A program made the position numbers and the translations under genes. A stretch of DNA of 64,000 nt from Rhodosporidiobolus odoratus (Eukaryota; Basidiomycota; Microbotryomycetes; Sporidiobolales; Sporidiobolaceae). A model generated the notes under the pieces. The model saw only the letters and a program-made list of their open reading frames with translations. It made no database searches and had not been told where the DNA came from. Positions 48,014-58,956 of this stretch are shown one piece after another. How positions within the stretch are numbered: position 1 is the stretch's first letter; each line of letters begins with the position of its first letter. Location of the stretch: positions 186,001 to 250,000 of the forward strand of contig JAOANU010000006.1 of the NCBI GenBank assembly GCA_034387635.1. The letters run 5' to 3'.

Positions 48014-51000
48014 TCACGACGAGCAGGTATCGACTAGCTGGTTCTTTGGGAAAACCCGATCCACGTCGCCGTATACGCTGCAGGAGGAAGGAAGAAATCA
48101 GCTAATGTCTCAAGACAGGGAAAAGGGAGAAAAGAGACGAGGCATATGCCTCACGTGATATTCGGGTTGTGGTAAAGCTCGCGGTTGGCGTTGATGTAGT
48201 CTGCCGTAGGGTTCTCCTCCGGGTCGCAGGTAAGCTTGATGTGGTCCTTGTCCTGCGGCGCAAGAACGCAATTAGGGAATGGTCGCAAGAGAACAAGAGC
48301 TGCAGGACTGACCTGATATACTCGAACGTAGTCCACGCGCATCTTGCTCGGGAACACGAGGTTGTCGACGTCAACCTCACTGATTGCGGAGCAGTGCGCG
48401 GCAAGGGGGAGTAGGAGAACGTCAGCTTGATTATGCAAGAGTCACCGAGGGGACTGGCATACCCGAAGTTTTCTGACATGCCCAGGTTCAGAATGATGTA
48501 GAGCTGCGCCATGAAGCGTCTGGTAAGCCTTGACCCTCAAGAGCCAAAAGCGTCGAGATCGGAGAGCGTACCGGTTCAGCTGTAACAACCCGGTTACCGA
48601 CTTGAGCTTCCGTATTGGCTGCCATCGCGCGGTCGGTGATCGTCCACATGGCTTCATCATTCTGAGTCCAGGTGATTTTCCCGTTCCCCCAGCCATCGCG
48701 TTCTGAGGTGATATATTCGAAGCCATAGCGCATCGGGTTGGTCGTCGAGTCGTCTGCAATGATCGAGCAAGCAGAAACGGATCAGCCTAAAAGAGCTCTC
48801 CGTACGCCTTCAAGGAGGAGCTGGTCCGGTGGAACATTGCGTACACGTATCCGCGTCAGTGTGTGACAAGCCCGAGGTGACCTGCTGTGTACTGCCACCG
48901 AGATACGAGTTGTGCTCTGTCGCAAAGTCTGTGTCGTAGAACTCGACAAGGTCCGTGGTCGAGTTCAGGATCTCGTATCTATATTGAATGAACGATGGGG
49001 TCAGTCCGGTTCGCTGACGACCGTGTCAAGCGTCGCATGAAGACTACGGAAAAGTAGCGGACCCAGGATTGAAGGGCGCCCACTAGAAAGTCGGAACCGG
49101 TGAGACGGGAGTGATAGTGAGCTACCGAGTAATGCCGTGATGAGAAGGCGAGAGGACGAACCTGTGCACTCTGCGACACCTCGCCAATACCCTTTGAAGC
49201 GAGGACTGTCGCTTCGAATACATCTATCTCAGAAGCTCCTCGCCCTTTCCATGTGCCGTTTGCGTATTGCGGTCCGGGGTGGTCTTTCTCCTCAGGGCAC
49301 GTGCAGCGAGAGAAGCGTTGACCCTTGAGGTGGGATAGGTCGCCGTCGGCGTACTGTACATAAGGGGAAAACGAGAATGGAGGAGTCAATCTCACAAATC
49401 TCGGAGGGGTGCCAAGCATAGGGAAGGGGCCCGAGCTTGAGCAGGGCGACGAACAGCTGCGCACCTGATCACCCCTCGACTTGGCCAACTTCGGTTGACC
49501 CGTAGTCGGATCCGTCTGGTTCGGAAGCGTGCCAACATCGCAGGTATCGTACACGTACGGCCAGGTCCCGTCAAGAGACCCACCGAATCCAGCGCGTCCA
49601 AGGTTGCTCATCGTCCAGGCTGCAAGGAGGGAAGAGTAAGACGAGTCCGAAACCAGGTTGAGAAGGCCATGCTGGGAAAATAAAGGTAGAGACTTACCCG
49701 CAGGCCAGAGACCTGTCCATGAACGATCATGCGTCAGCGAAGCCGAGACCGATGAGTGAGTACAAGGAGCATACCCGAAACGGTCGTGCTACCGGGCAGG
49801 GAAACGGACTGAGGGGAAGATATGACAGGAGGGTTAGCAGGACAGATGAACGGGAGAGAACACACGACGTACGACTTCAATGTAGCCACCGACAAAGCAG
49901 AACTCTGCGAGTCAAGTGATAGAGAGGGTGTCAGCCGCGAAGGGAACAGGCGCAGGAAGAAGAGAGCGCGCTGTTCCAGGATTGAAGCATTCCGCCGAAG
50001 TCTGCAAGAACGCCGCAATCAGCCTACTGGACATCGGACATTTGCAGAAGTGAGGGCAGTGGACGTACAGCCAAACCCGTGCGAGTCGGCCTTCGTTTCT
50101 TTCGTCAGCTCAAGCACGAGGAACCCGTCCTCGGTGTACACGTTGCCCGGGTCGTACCACTGCATCGGGCGCACAACTGGTCAGCTTGAATGGATGCCTG
50201 TGCTACAGGCTACTGTCACGCACCTCGAGATTGTTGGTCTGCAGGCGAAGACGAGACAGGGTCAGCGTGACTTGGACGGCAGATCTACTTCGAAAAGGAC
50301 AATATTCACCTGCCAGTAGTGCAGACTACGGTGGTAGCGATTTGAAAGCAGCAGGCAGGTGGAGATAGCGGACGAGGGGTAGTATTGTCGAGGACAGAGG
50401 GAGAACAGGAAAGGAATCGGGTGAGAGACGTTGGTAATACAGGTAAATCAGCGATCTACTTGGCTTAGGAAAACAGGAAACGTACTCGACAGCCTCCCAG
50501 TACGGGTCTTCGCCCGGGTAGAAGGTACGCCCATCTTCGTTGAACTGGAAAACGGCGCAGCTGATCAGTTTTGATCACGCTTCTTTGCCCCGTATCCGAA
50601 GGTAACGCGTAGTACCAGCACGGACAGCCATACAAATTTAAGGCAGACGTACCTCGTCGGAAAAGACCAGTTGCAATTCCTTGCCCATGAAGCCCATCTT
50701 CGTCAAAGCCGAATCCGGCGTGTCCTTGTCAATCAGACCCCGGTAATTCGGGATGTCGGGGACCTGCCCCGATCCGTTCACTCCTCCAAGTCCGCTCGCT
50801 CCGTAGTTCTTGGCCTCGAGCCGGCCATACCACTGCAGCACCGGCATTCCGGCAAAGATGAAGATGAGGCCCAGCATAAGGATGAGAACGGCGAGGACGT
50901 TCAGGACTCCAGTCCAGCTGAGAATACCTTGGCCACGCTTGGACTCCCTTGGCTCGACGAGTCGGTGGTCCGGCCCTACCGCTTTCAGCTTCATCACGCT

Positions 51001-51724
51001 GGTTCCGTGAAAATCGTCGTCCGGCTCGGGGTATGTGGAAGAGACGAAGAGGAAGTCGTCTGGGGTGGGGGACACGTCGAAGCGAGAGGATTGTAACACG
51101 GCGGGAGAGATTCGATTCGAGCGAGGGGACGAGTGGAGAGAGTCGGAAGAGGGAGGGCTGCTATGTACGGCACCGTAAGGCGAGCCAGCGGTAGCGGAGC
51201 CATGCAAGGTAGGCGACGAGTAGAGGTACTGCTGAGTCGGCGTCTGGGATCGCGGAAATGCCACGAGCATGAGCTCGGAAACGTCGACACGCCTCGACCC
51301 AGAAGATGACAAAGGAGCTGCAACGTACCCATTCCGCCTTGTCACCTCTCATCAGCCTGGCTTGACCACTTGCAGCTGCCGTATCTCCTCCCTGTAGCGA
51401 GACTGTGCTCCCGGACGTCTGCATCATCGCTGCCCGATGCGGTGTGGGCTGGTGCGGTAGACGAGGCATTGCGACGAGGGGTGGGCTCTTTCTGTCACTA
51501 CCGTAGGCGTGCGCGTCGTCGAAAGGGTTACTGTTGGCGTCGGCACCTGGCCTACCGGGAAAGTTCTGGTAGCGCGGCGAGCCTGTCGAGCGCTGGCGGA
51601 GGTGGGAAGAAGAGGCGGCGCGGGCGGTCGAGTTAGACGAACCTTGTCGGTTAGGCAGAGGGCGGCTACCAGAGCCAGACATACTCAGAGGGTCGTGGGC
51701 TTGCTCCTGGTGTCGATTTGACAT
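48014..51724 (-). CDS. KRE6/SKN1-type beta-glucan synthesis protein (GH16)
   Basis: Type II membrane protein of the secretory pathway needed for cell-wall beta-1,6-glucan. A long Ser/Pro-rich cytoplasmic tail leads to one signal-anchor helix (VLNVLAVLILMLGLIFIFAG) and the lumenal GH16-like domain. SKN1 motifs include LQLVFSDEFNEDGRTFYPGE + DPYWEAVDLHYW, NVYTEDGFLVLELT, the GH16 acid motif EIDVFEA (ExDxxE), and YGFEYITSERDGWGNGKITW. The end NQLVDTCSS is a conserved short tail. About ten introns. The start is unsure: ATG at 51724 (MSNRHQEQAHDPL) is the first clear one; the open frame extends upstream to about 51868 without an ATG and may be part of an additional exon. Confidence 0.9.
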
Positions 51725-52660
51725 GACCGGGACAGGCGAACGTTGAACTAGACGGAGAAGGTCGGACGGCGGACGTCGTTTTGGGTCAGGCGAGCGTTGG
51801 CGCGCTTGTACCCGTTCAGAGCGTGGAGTTGAGGAGAGAAGGTTCAAGGAGTCGGCTGCGCGCGGCACTTGCTCAACTATCGTAAAATATGACGCTTGGC
51901 AGGTGGGGGGGGGGGATCTTGGCGTCAGGAGAAGGTGCTCGAGCCGGCGGCGCTGCTGGGGAAGAGAGTCGGCAGTATGGCCTGTAAGCTATGAACAGCA
52001 GTGCACAGGAGTAAGGATCACGAAGAGAGGGACCTTAGCAGCCCTTAGCTCACCGCCCCCATCCGGTAGCTCGGTGCACGCGCCCCAAAAAACGCGTCTT
52101 CTTGTCGCTGTTCTTCTAGTAGTCCCTTCTTCTCGCCAAAAGTATCCTTCGCAAAGAGCGACAACAGAAGTGCGGTCCTCGAGACTACACAACGACGTAC
52201 GGCGGGAAGCAGCGACAATGTCGACCGTTCGATGGAAAGCATTTTAAAGCTGTCATGCGGTATTGCAGCGCTTACCAGCCTTTGTACCGTGCTCCCTACG
52301 CGTAGTGGGAGTTCTTTCGGTCGACTAAACCCCGCGCACTGCATATCGCGTGCTGTTCTCCTACAGCGGGCAATTTCCAACCTGATTTGAGAAGGTCAAA
52401 AAAAGAAAAAAGCTCTGTTCAGTCTTCCAGAAGGCGCTCAAGGTGCAGCATACTGTGTAGGTAGTCTTGACTGCGCTCACCAATCGCGTGTAGCAGGGAA
52501 AGTAGCCGGAAAGGTCGATCTCTACCCACAAAGTTCGGCAGGCATAATCAACTGTAATGCTTTACTACAACATTACAAACGTGCTCTTGACCATTACAAC
52601 TCGCTCCACTTTGCCTCATCTGCTCAAGCCCTACTCCAAGCAGCTCGAACCCCAGCCAAG
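51725..52660. promoter_or_regulatory. Divergent region, KRE6 / CSN2
   Basis: About 0.9 kb; its first 140 bp may encode more KRE6 N-terminus. It contains an 11-base G run at 51905-51915 and, close to CSN2, two similar AT-rich blocks (ACATTACAA and CCATTACAA). No gene supported. Confidence 0.4.
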
Positions 52661-55103
52661 ATGTCCGACGATGACTTTGTAAGCCAGCTTGGCTCCTCCG
52701 ATGCCTAGCAGCAGCGATACTGACGACTTCGTTCTCCTCCTCCAGATGATGGATGAGGATGAGGTATGTGGCTCTGCAGCTTTGTGCGAGCCATCAAGCC
52801 CGCTCATGGCACCTTTACTATACGCCCCGCCTCCTTGCTCACCGCCCTCGCGCTGTTCGACCTGCTCTTCCTTCCCCACCCATCCGACTACTGTTTTCGA
52901 CTTCATCAGGACTACGGCTTCGAGTACGAAGGATCAGACAATGAGGAAGGCGACGTGGTTGATGTTGAGAATGAGTACTATACGGCCAAATGTGCGTCTT
53001 TCCATCTCTCGCCTTCTCCTTCTCGGAGAGGCTGATCCTCTTGCTCACCTGTGCCTGCCGTCTCTCGACTTATCCGCACACCGCGCTCGTGTCTGTACTC
53101 ACTTATGCACGAGCAGCTCAACGTGATACGCCCGATACGGCGCTAGCCTCTTTTCAGAAAATCGTAGACGACGAGGCATCACGCAACGAGCAAGGCGAAT
53201 TCGGCTTCAAGGCTCTCAAGCAGATGACCAAACTCACCTTCAGGCTCGCACGATACGACGAAGCGCTATCCTACTACAAGACATTGCTTACCTACACCAA
53301 GAAGGCCGTCACGAGGAACGTTGCGGAAAAAGCTATCAACCGCGTGCTGGATTACGTTAGCGCCGAAGAAGGGATCGGATTGGACAAGATGCAGGAGTTC
53401 TACGAGGTCACTATGAATGCGCTGGAGGAACAGAAGAACGACGTACGCCCCTGTGCTTTCTCCCTTCGCCCTCCTTGTTGCTGACGGGCTAGATTTTCCT
53501 TCGCAGCGTCTGAGCACAAAAACAAACCTCAAACTTGCCAAGCTGTGGCTGGATAGGCACGAGTATAACCGGCTGACAAAGGTGCGTGGCTATCTTCCGC
53601 CTGGCATTTCGAAAAGCTGGCGACTTACCCGTTGATCCGATTCCGCCACAGATTATCAAGGAACTCCACGCTCAGTGCGCTCCGACAGACGACGGCGCGG
53701 ACGTTGACTCGTCCAAGGGAACCACGCAACTCGAGGTGTACGCGCTGGAGATTCAGATGTATGGGCAAATGAACAACAACAAGAAATTGAGGGTGCGTCT
53801 TCTGTCGCTCTCGTAGCCCACATCATCTTCCCGACATTCTATTAACGGACTCGTACTGACTCGACATACGATTGTGCCTGCGCAGGAAATTTACGAGAAA
53901 TCGCTGCGCGTCCGTTCAGCCATTCCTCATCCTCGGATCCAGGGTGTAATTCGCGAGTGCGGTGGCAAGATGTACATGTCAGAGAGTGCGTCACCCTCCT
54001 CGCCGCCTCTCTCTGCCGGGCTCTGCACAGCATTCACTGATGCTTACCCGACCCCTGCGCAGAGGACTGGACGAAGGCCCAGGTCGACTTCTTCGAGGCC
54101 TTCAAGGCATACGACGAGGCGGGGAGCCCTCAGCGTATCCAAGTGCTCAAGTACCTCGTTCTCGCCCACATGCTCACCGAGAGTGAAATCGACCCCTTTG
54201 ACAGTCAGGAAACGAAACCGTCCGTCCTGCTTTCTTTCGCTCCCGCCGTATCTGCCGTAGTCGGTTCTCGCCCATACCTCCTGGACCTGGATGGGAGTTG
54301 CCTCCACCCACGCCACGAAGCTGATCATCCTCCGACACACAGGTACAAGAACGACCGCGAGATTGCAGCTATGCAAAACCTCGTACACGCGTACCAGCGC
54401 CGGGACGTGCACGAGGCAGAGAAGATCTTGCGAAGTGCGTTACTGGCCTTTCCCTTCCCCTCATCTTTGCTCGTCTGAGGTTCGTTTCTTTCCTTTGTTT
54501 AGCCAATCGCGAGACAATCATGGACGACCCTTTCATCCGCTTCTACATCGACGACGTTCTCCGGTCCCTGCGCACGCAATGGATCCTCGAAATAATCAAG
54601 CCGTACACACGTGTCGAGATCTCCTACCTAGCCAGGGTGCGTTTTCGGCCCGACGTTTTTTTGTTCTATTCCTATCTAGCGATCTATTGACACCATTCTC
54701 TGTGTAGCAACTCGGCATCTCCAACGAGCAAGTCGAAGAGATTGTTGTCGCGCTCATCCTTGACGAGAAGGTTCACGGTCGGATCGATCAAGTTACCGGC
54801 AGGCTGGATCTCGATAAGCAGTTCGTCTCCTCTTCGCCACCCTCTCATTCTCCCGCTGTTATTCATGTTCTATTCCCTGCCCGTAGTACCGCCGTCGAAA
54901 CGCGTCGGTATCAGACCCTCGACCGCTGGACTCAGCAACTTACCTCTCTTCACTCTCAACTGCTCACTAAATCCGCTCAAGCAGGAGCAGAACGCGGTGG
55001 ACCAGGTGGACCAGGTGGCGGCGCGGGAGGCTCCTCGCTGGCAACCTTCGCTGGGTTTGGAGGGGGATGGGAGGGGGTGGGTGGGAGGGAGATTTGGGCT
55101 TGA
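52661..55103 (+). CDS. CSN2: COP9 signalosome subunit 2
   Basis: Helical-repeat/PCI subunit of the COP9 signalosome, which removes Nedd8 from cullins. The first two exons are 18 nt each (MSDDDF, MMDEDE), followed by [20 protein letters not shown] and NEYYTAK, the same order as in animal CSN2. Further identity: [79 protein letters not shown] and the PCI end [20 protein letters not shown] ... [17 protein letters not shown] Gly-rich tail ([14 protein letters not shown]) is an extension beyond the usual end; it stops GGREIWA. Eleven or so introns, all phase-consistent. Confidence 0.93.
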
Positions 55104-55717
55104 GAATGGAGAGGGCAGAATGGGTTGTGTCGGATGTTGTGCTTGTTTCCCCCTTTCCCCACGCGTCTCGGGTCGTACCGCTGTGATATTTTCGCTTCCT
55201 CCCTGAACCATCTTTGCCGTACATCTCTCACCTTGCATGCAGTCCTTGATACCCCTGACCAAGCAAATAGTCGTTTTCCGTTCTCCCAATCTTGACCCCC
55301 GGCTGAGTCATATACGGAAGAGAGGACCAGGTAGTGACAGAAACGGTACTGTGCTAGATCTGCTGCTTGACTGGGAGGGGCGAGGCGACAGAAAAGAACT
55401 GTATAAGCTAAGAAGGAAGCGAGCATCACCGGCGTGAGGAGCCCTGTGGCCCTTTCACCCGAACCTGGGACGGGCGAAAGAGTCAGCCGTCGAACGCCAT
55501 CTTTCTTGAAGAGTGGGAAGGCGAACGCACACAACCGTCGCCGCCGAGGAACTCTGGTAGAGATCGAGAAGCGGAGCGATGTGGATCCGCCCGGGCACCA
55601 GAGGGGTCGTTTCTACGCGTCCTCTAGCTCAGGCGTAAGCCAAAAGGAAGAGCGGGAAAGTTACGTAAGCCTGTGCTCCAGGAAAAGAAAGAACGAGACA
55701 ATGGAGGGAAACCACCC
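55104..55717. other. Convergent 3' flanks, CSN2 / RGS-LOV gene 1
   Basis: About 610 bp. A minus-strand open frame covers much of it (55434-55534 reads KKDGVRRLTLSPVPG), which could be an extra 3' exon of the RGS-LOV gene because its paralogue ends with a related [11 protein letters not shown]. Not supported well enough to include. Confidence 0.35.
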
Positions 55718-58379
55718 TCACTTGCTCCCCTCGATTCTGATCTGCACCGAGCAAGGCGCACTCATCGCCACGGCCTGTTCAATCGCATTCTTGATCTTAC
55801 TCCTCAGCTCCTTCGTAGCTGAACTTGAAGGGTTAGGTGCATCGGGAGAGACGACGAGGTCGACTATTTTGCGGTGAATGAGGGGGGAACGGTCTACGTC
55901 GTCGGTCGAGGTGCCGGGGAGACCGAGGTAGCGGAGGAAGCCGGACGTGGTGAAGAGGATCTGGCCTAAAGGGATAGGGAATCAGACTTGCAGGTAAAGG
56001 AGCAGGAGGGAGAGGTACTCACCGTCACGTTTAACTACGAGAAGCTTGTCGTAGGTGGATTGCACGTCAAGCATCCGCTTCTGGAAAGGAAGCATAGATA
56101 ACTACGCTGAGGGCCCCGATGAGACGACTTATAGGGAACTTACCTCGATAGTCATCGTCGCGCTCACTTGCTGAGTCGGCGCCAGCAAAGGTCGATTTTC
56201 CTCCACGGGCTTCAGACTTGCTGTTGCCGCGCCCTTCCCACTCATCTTATCCTTCTTCTTCTTGCTCAGACCGAGCGCAGCCGTGGCATGTCTCTTCAAC
56301 GCAGCGAGCGACTTGACCCCTCCCTCCTTCTCACCTTTCTTACTCCCGTCCGGGGTGGCGCTCAAGGTTCTCCCCTTGCCAGTGACAGCACTAGCTCCGC
56401 TCATTGCCGAAGCTTGACGAGACGCTTCAGGAAATGGTGTGGCGGGCACCTCGACGATGGAAAGGTCCGGTCCAGCTTCGCGGGCTTCGACTTGTACGGC
56501 GGGTGAGAATGAGGTCATGTCCACGGCGAGGGCTTCGTCCTCCGGGAGAATGAAGGAGAGGTCGCTGCCGGTTGTCATTGCGCGGGTGAGGTCGGTTTGG
56601 CCTGTCTCGAAGCAGCAGAAGGGGAGGAAGAGATGGAGAGTGTCAACGGGTCATTTGCCGGAGTCTGTGCGGAAATCGAGGGAGGATGAAGCGTACCACC
56701 GATGAAGTAGGTAAGCTGACCGCTGTGAGTATGCTCGAAGGTCAGCAACTGATGAAAGGGGAGCGAGGACGCAAAGGAAAGATCGACAAAGAACGAACGA
56801 AAGGTCTCGAAGCGGGATGATGTTAACCTATAACGATGAAGGCAGGTAATCAGACGCAAGACCCAAGCAACACTGCTGAATGGAGCAACGGCGCACCATG
56901 TTGATGAAAGGCTCGCCCGAAGCGCGATAGTTCAAGACGACTTGGGTGATTTCCTCAGCTTTCTCAAGTCGATCGCGAATGCTGTCGACGCTCTGCGGAG
57001 ACGTAGCTTTGCCTTGAAGGAAGCTGAGTAGATGAGACCCAGCGCGGTCAACCGATGTTAGCATAAGCGGTCAGGGAATCAGGCCAGAGTCTCGATTGAG
57101 AAGGCCAAACTCGACAGAAGAAGCGAGCTTACCGACAGTTCCTACCGATGATTTGGTTCGCAGTGTAGCCCTACGGGACCCCCCGGGACGATGGCTCAGC
57201 CTCGAGCACGAGTGGATACAGACTGGAGAAGAAGTAGAGAGGGCAAGAAAGCGCACCGTGAGCTCGCAGAACCCAGGCGAGACCAGCACAATAGGGTCGT
57301 CGGCGAGGCGCCTGCATGACAATAGATAAGAGGACCAATGCGTGCGAGCGTGGAAAGAGAGGATAACATACGGGTTGGTGACGACGTAGGCGGAGCCGAT
57401 TCCGGATCTCCCTCTGTCCTCCGCCGAGAGGTGATAGCGAGATAGCTGCGCCTTGGTGTGCTTGAGAAGGCGGTGACGGACGACTGGAAGAATGTGACGC
57501 AGACATGTGCTTGAGCGAGACGACGCAGGATCATACAAGAAGAAGAGAATGCGCGTACAGTTGTCAAAGTCGCGCGAATACAGCGACTGGAGTAGATGCT
57601 TCGATGGCGTGTCGAGACCGGGGACCGCTTGCGTGGCCGTCGTCAAGCCCTTCACCAAATCCTTGACAACGTTCCTTGGCATCTCGACCCTACTCGCGCT
57701 ATCCTCTTCAAGGTAAACATTATTCATCCCCTTAGCCGCCAACCCCGCCTGCTTAAGCAAAGTAGAAAGGACCTTTGTATCCTTCCACAGCTCGAGTTCG
57801 CAGACAGATTTGCCAGCGGGTTCGATGGAGGTGAGGTAGCTGTGGAATTGGGCGTAACCTATGGGAGTGCAGAGGAAGGCGTTGAAGCGGGGGAGGGAGA
57901 GGAGGCGGGCGAGGGTGTAGGAGATGGACGCTTGAAGGGGGCTGAGGGTAATGTTGAGGCTGGGAGCAGGCAGGCTATTAGCATGAGGGGTAATTAGAAA
58001 TAGGAGGGAAACGTACGGTCTGGACGTGGTGCCTTTGAGCACGTTCTGTTTGTCGCCGGGCATATTGGACTCGGACGCTTGCGGTAAATGGGGCATTCCG
58101 CTCGGAGGAAGCTGCTCGAAAGGTGGAGCATCGGGCGCCCAGGTATCGAGGTCGTCCGGGTGACCGTTGGGAGGAAGCGGGTGAGTGGGGCGCTCTGCAG
58201 TGAGCATTGTTCGGGCACATCGTCAATACACCGACTGGGAGAAGATCCGAAGCTTATGAAACATAGAAAAAAGGCTGACCTTGGTGAGAAAGGAGTCCCT
58301 CAAGAGGCTCGTCCGAGTGACCATCGATCCCATTCGCCTTGGTGTGGAGTTTGTCCGGCATACTGCTACTACTCGCCAT
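55718..58379 (-). CDS. RGS-LOV blue-light photoreceptor, copy 1
   Basis: Soluble signalling protein of roughly 650-700 residues. First exon MASSSSMPDKLHTKANG; then an RGS domain (SPLQASISYTLARLLSLPRF ... LLQSLYSRDFDNFVRHRLLK). A LOV domain follows: [41 protein letters not shown] with the photoactive Cys in GRNCRFLQG, flavin contacts VVLNYRASGEPFINM and NIIPLRD, and YFIGGQTDLT with the signalling Gln. The linker has a polybasic amphipathic stretch (56234-56317). The C-terminal conserved domain reads GQILFTTSGFLRYLGLPGTS. Introns interrupt the LOV exon at T|GY and R|FLQG, all phase-consistent. The stop after RIEGSK is the first in frame, but a GTGAGG donor overlaps it, so a further exon is possible. 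Confidence 0.85.
56234..56317 (-). other. Polybasic amphipathic segment in copy 1 linker
   Basis: Translates to KSLAALKRHATAALGLSKKK followed by KDKMSGKG. Hydrophobic Leu/Ala alternate with Lys/Arg/His, a composition suited to binding acidic membrane lipids. In the RGS-LOV protein BcLOV4 an amphipathic helix in the same place (after LOV, before the C-terminal domain) binds anionic phospholipid in light. The equivalence here is inferred. Confidence 0.5.
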
Positions 58380-58956
58380 CACATAGAATGTCAAAGGATA
58401 AGGTTGGGAAGAAATGAGCAAGAAAGACCTAGTGCGCCCAATCTCGTTGACGGTCTGCGAATGGTGGTCGCCGTTCATTCCGTCACTCTGCTTACCAAGC
58501 GTCATACTCCACTTGTCAAGAGTGCAATGTTGCGAGACAGGATAAGCCAAGGATAAGCGACGAGTAGGCGACGTTCGCACCGCCGCCTTCTCTCAGGTTC
58601 TCTTTCCTGAAAAAATGAGGTCGGGGTCGTCAAACCTGTGAGCTGCAACTAGGGCAGGAACGTTCGGACCTCCGACTCGCAGTAGTGTAGCCGAGGAGAG
58701 GAGCTCAGGAGAGATGCGCGTTCGGAGAAGCTAAAAGCGGACTTGGCCTTCTCAGACGGTTGTGGCAGCGGCGCTGCAGCGGCTTGTGGTCGATGGGACA
58801 AAGCAGAGTATACTCGGTGGATACATAACGATGCTGGTGATGATATGTGGCTACAATGTAGGGAGAGTGGAGGATGGGAGTTATGCGAAACTGCAAGGGA
58901 GTATCCAGGTCAGCCTGATCGGACCGGCGCCAGTACAGCAGGAAGATATAAGAAGC
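58380..58956. promoter_or_regulatory. Spacer between the two RGS-LOV genes (promoter of copy 1)
   Basis: About 577 bp between the copy 2 stop and the copy 1 start. No repeat of flanking sequence or mobile element footprint was seen. GATA-like sites occur, as expected by chance. Confidence 0.4.

Noticed and set aside
55434..55534. Possible extra 3' exon of RGS-LOV copy 1 (LTLSPVPG similar to LHLTPVQD)
   Set aside because: Similarity is short and no clean phase-compatible junction was found; left out of the CDS.
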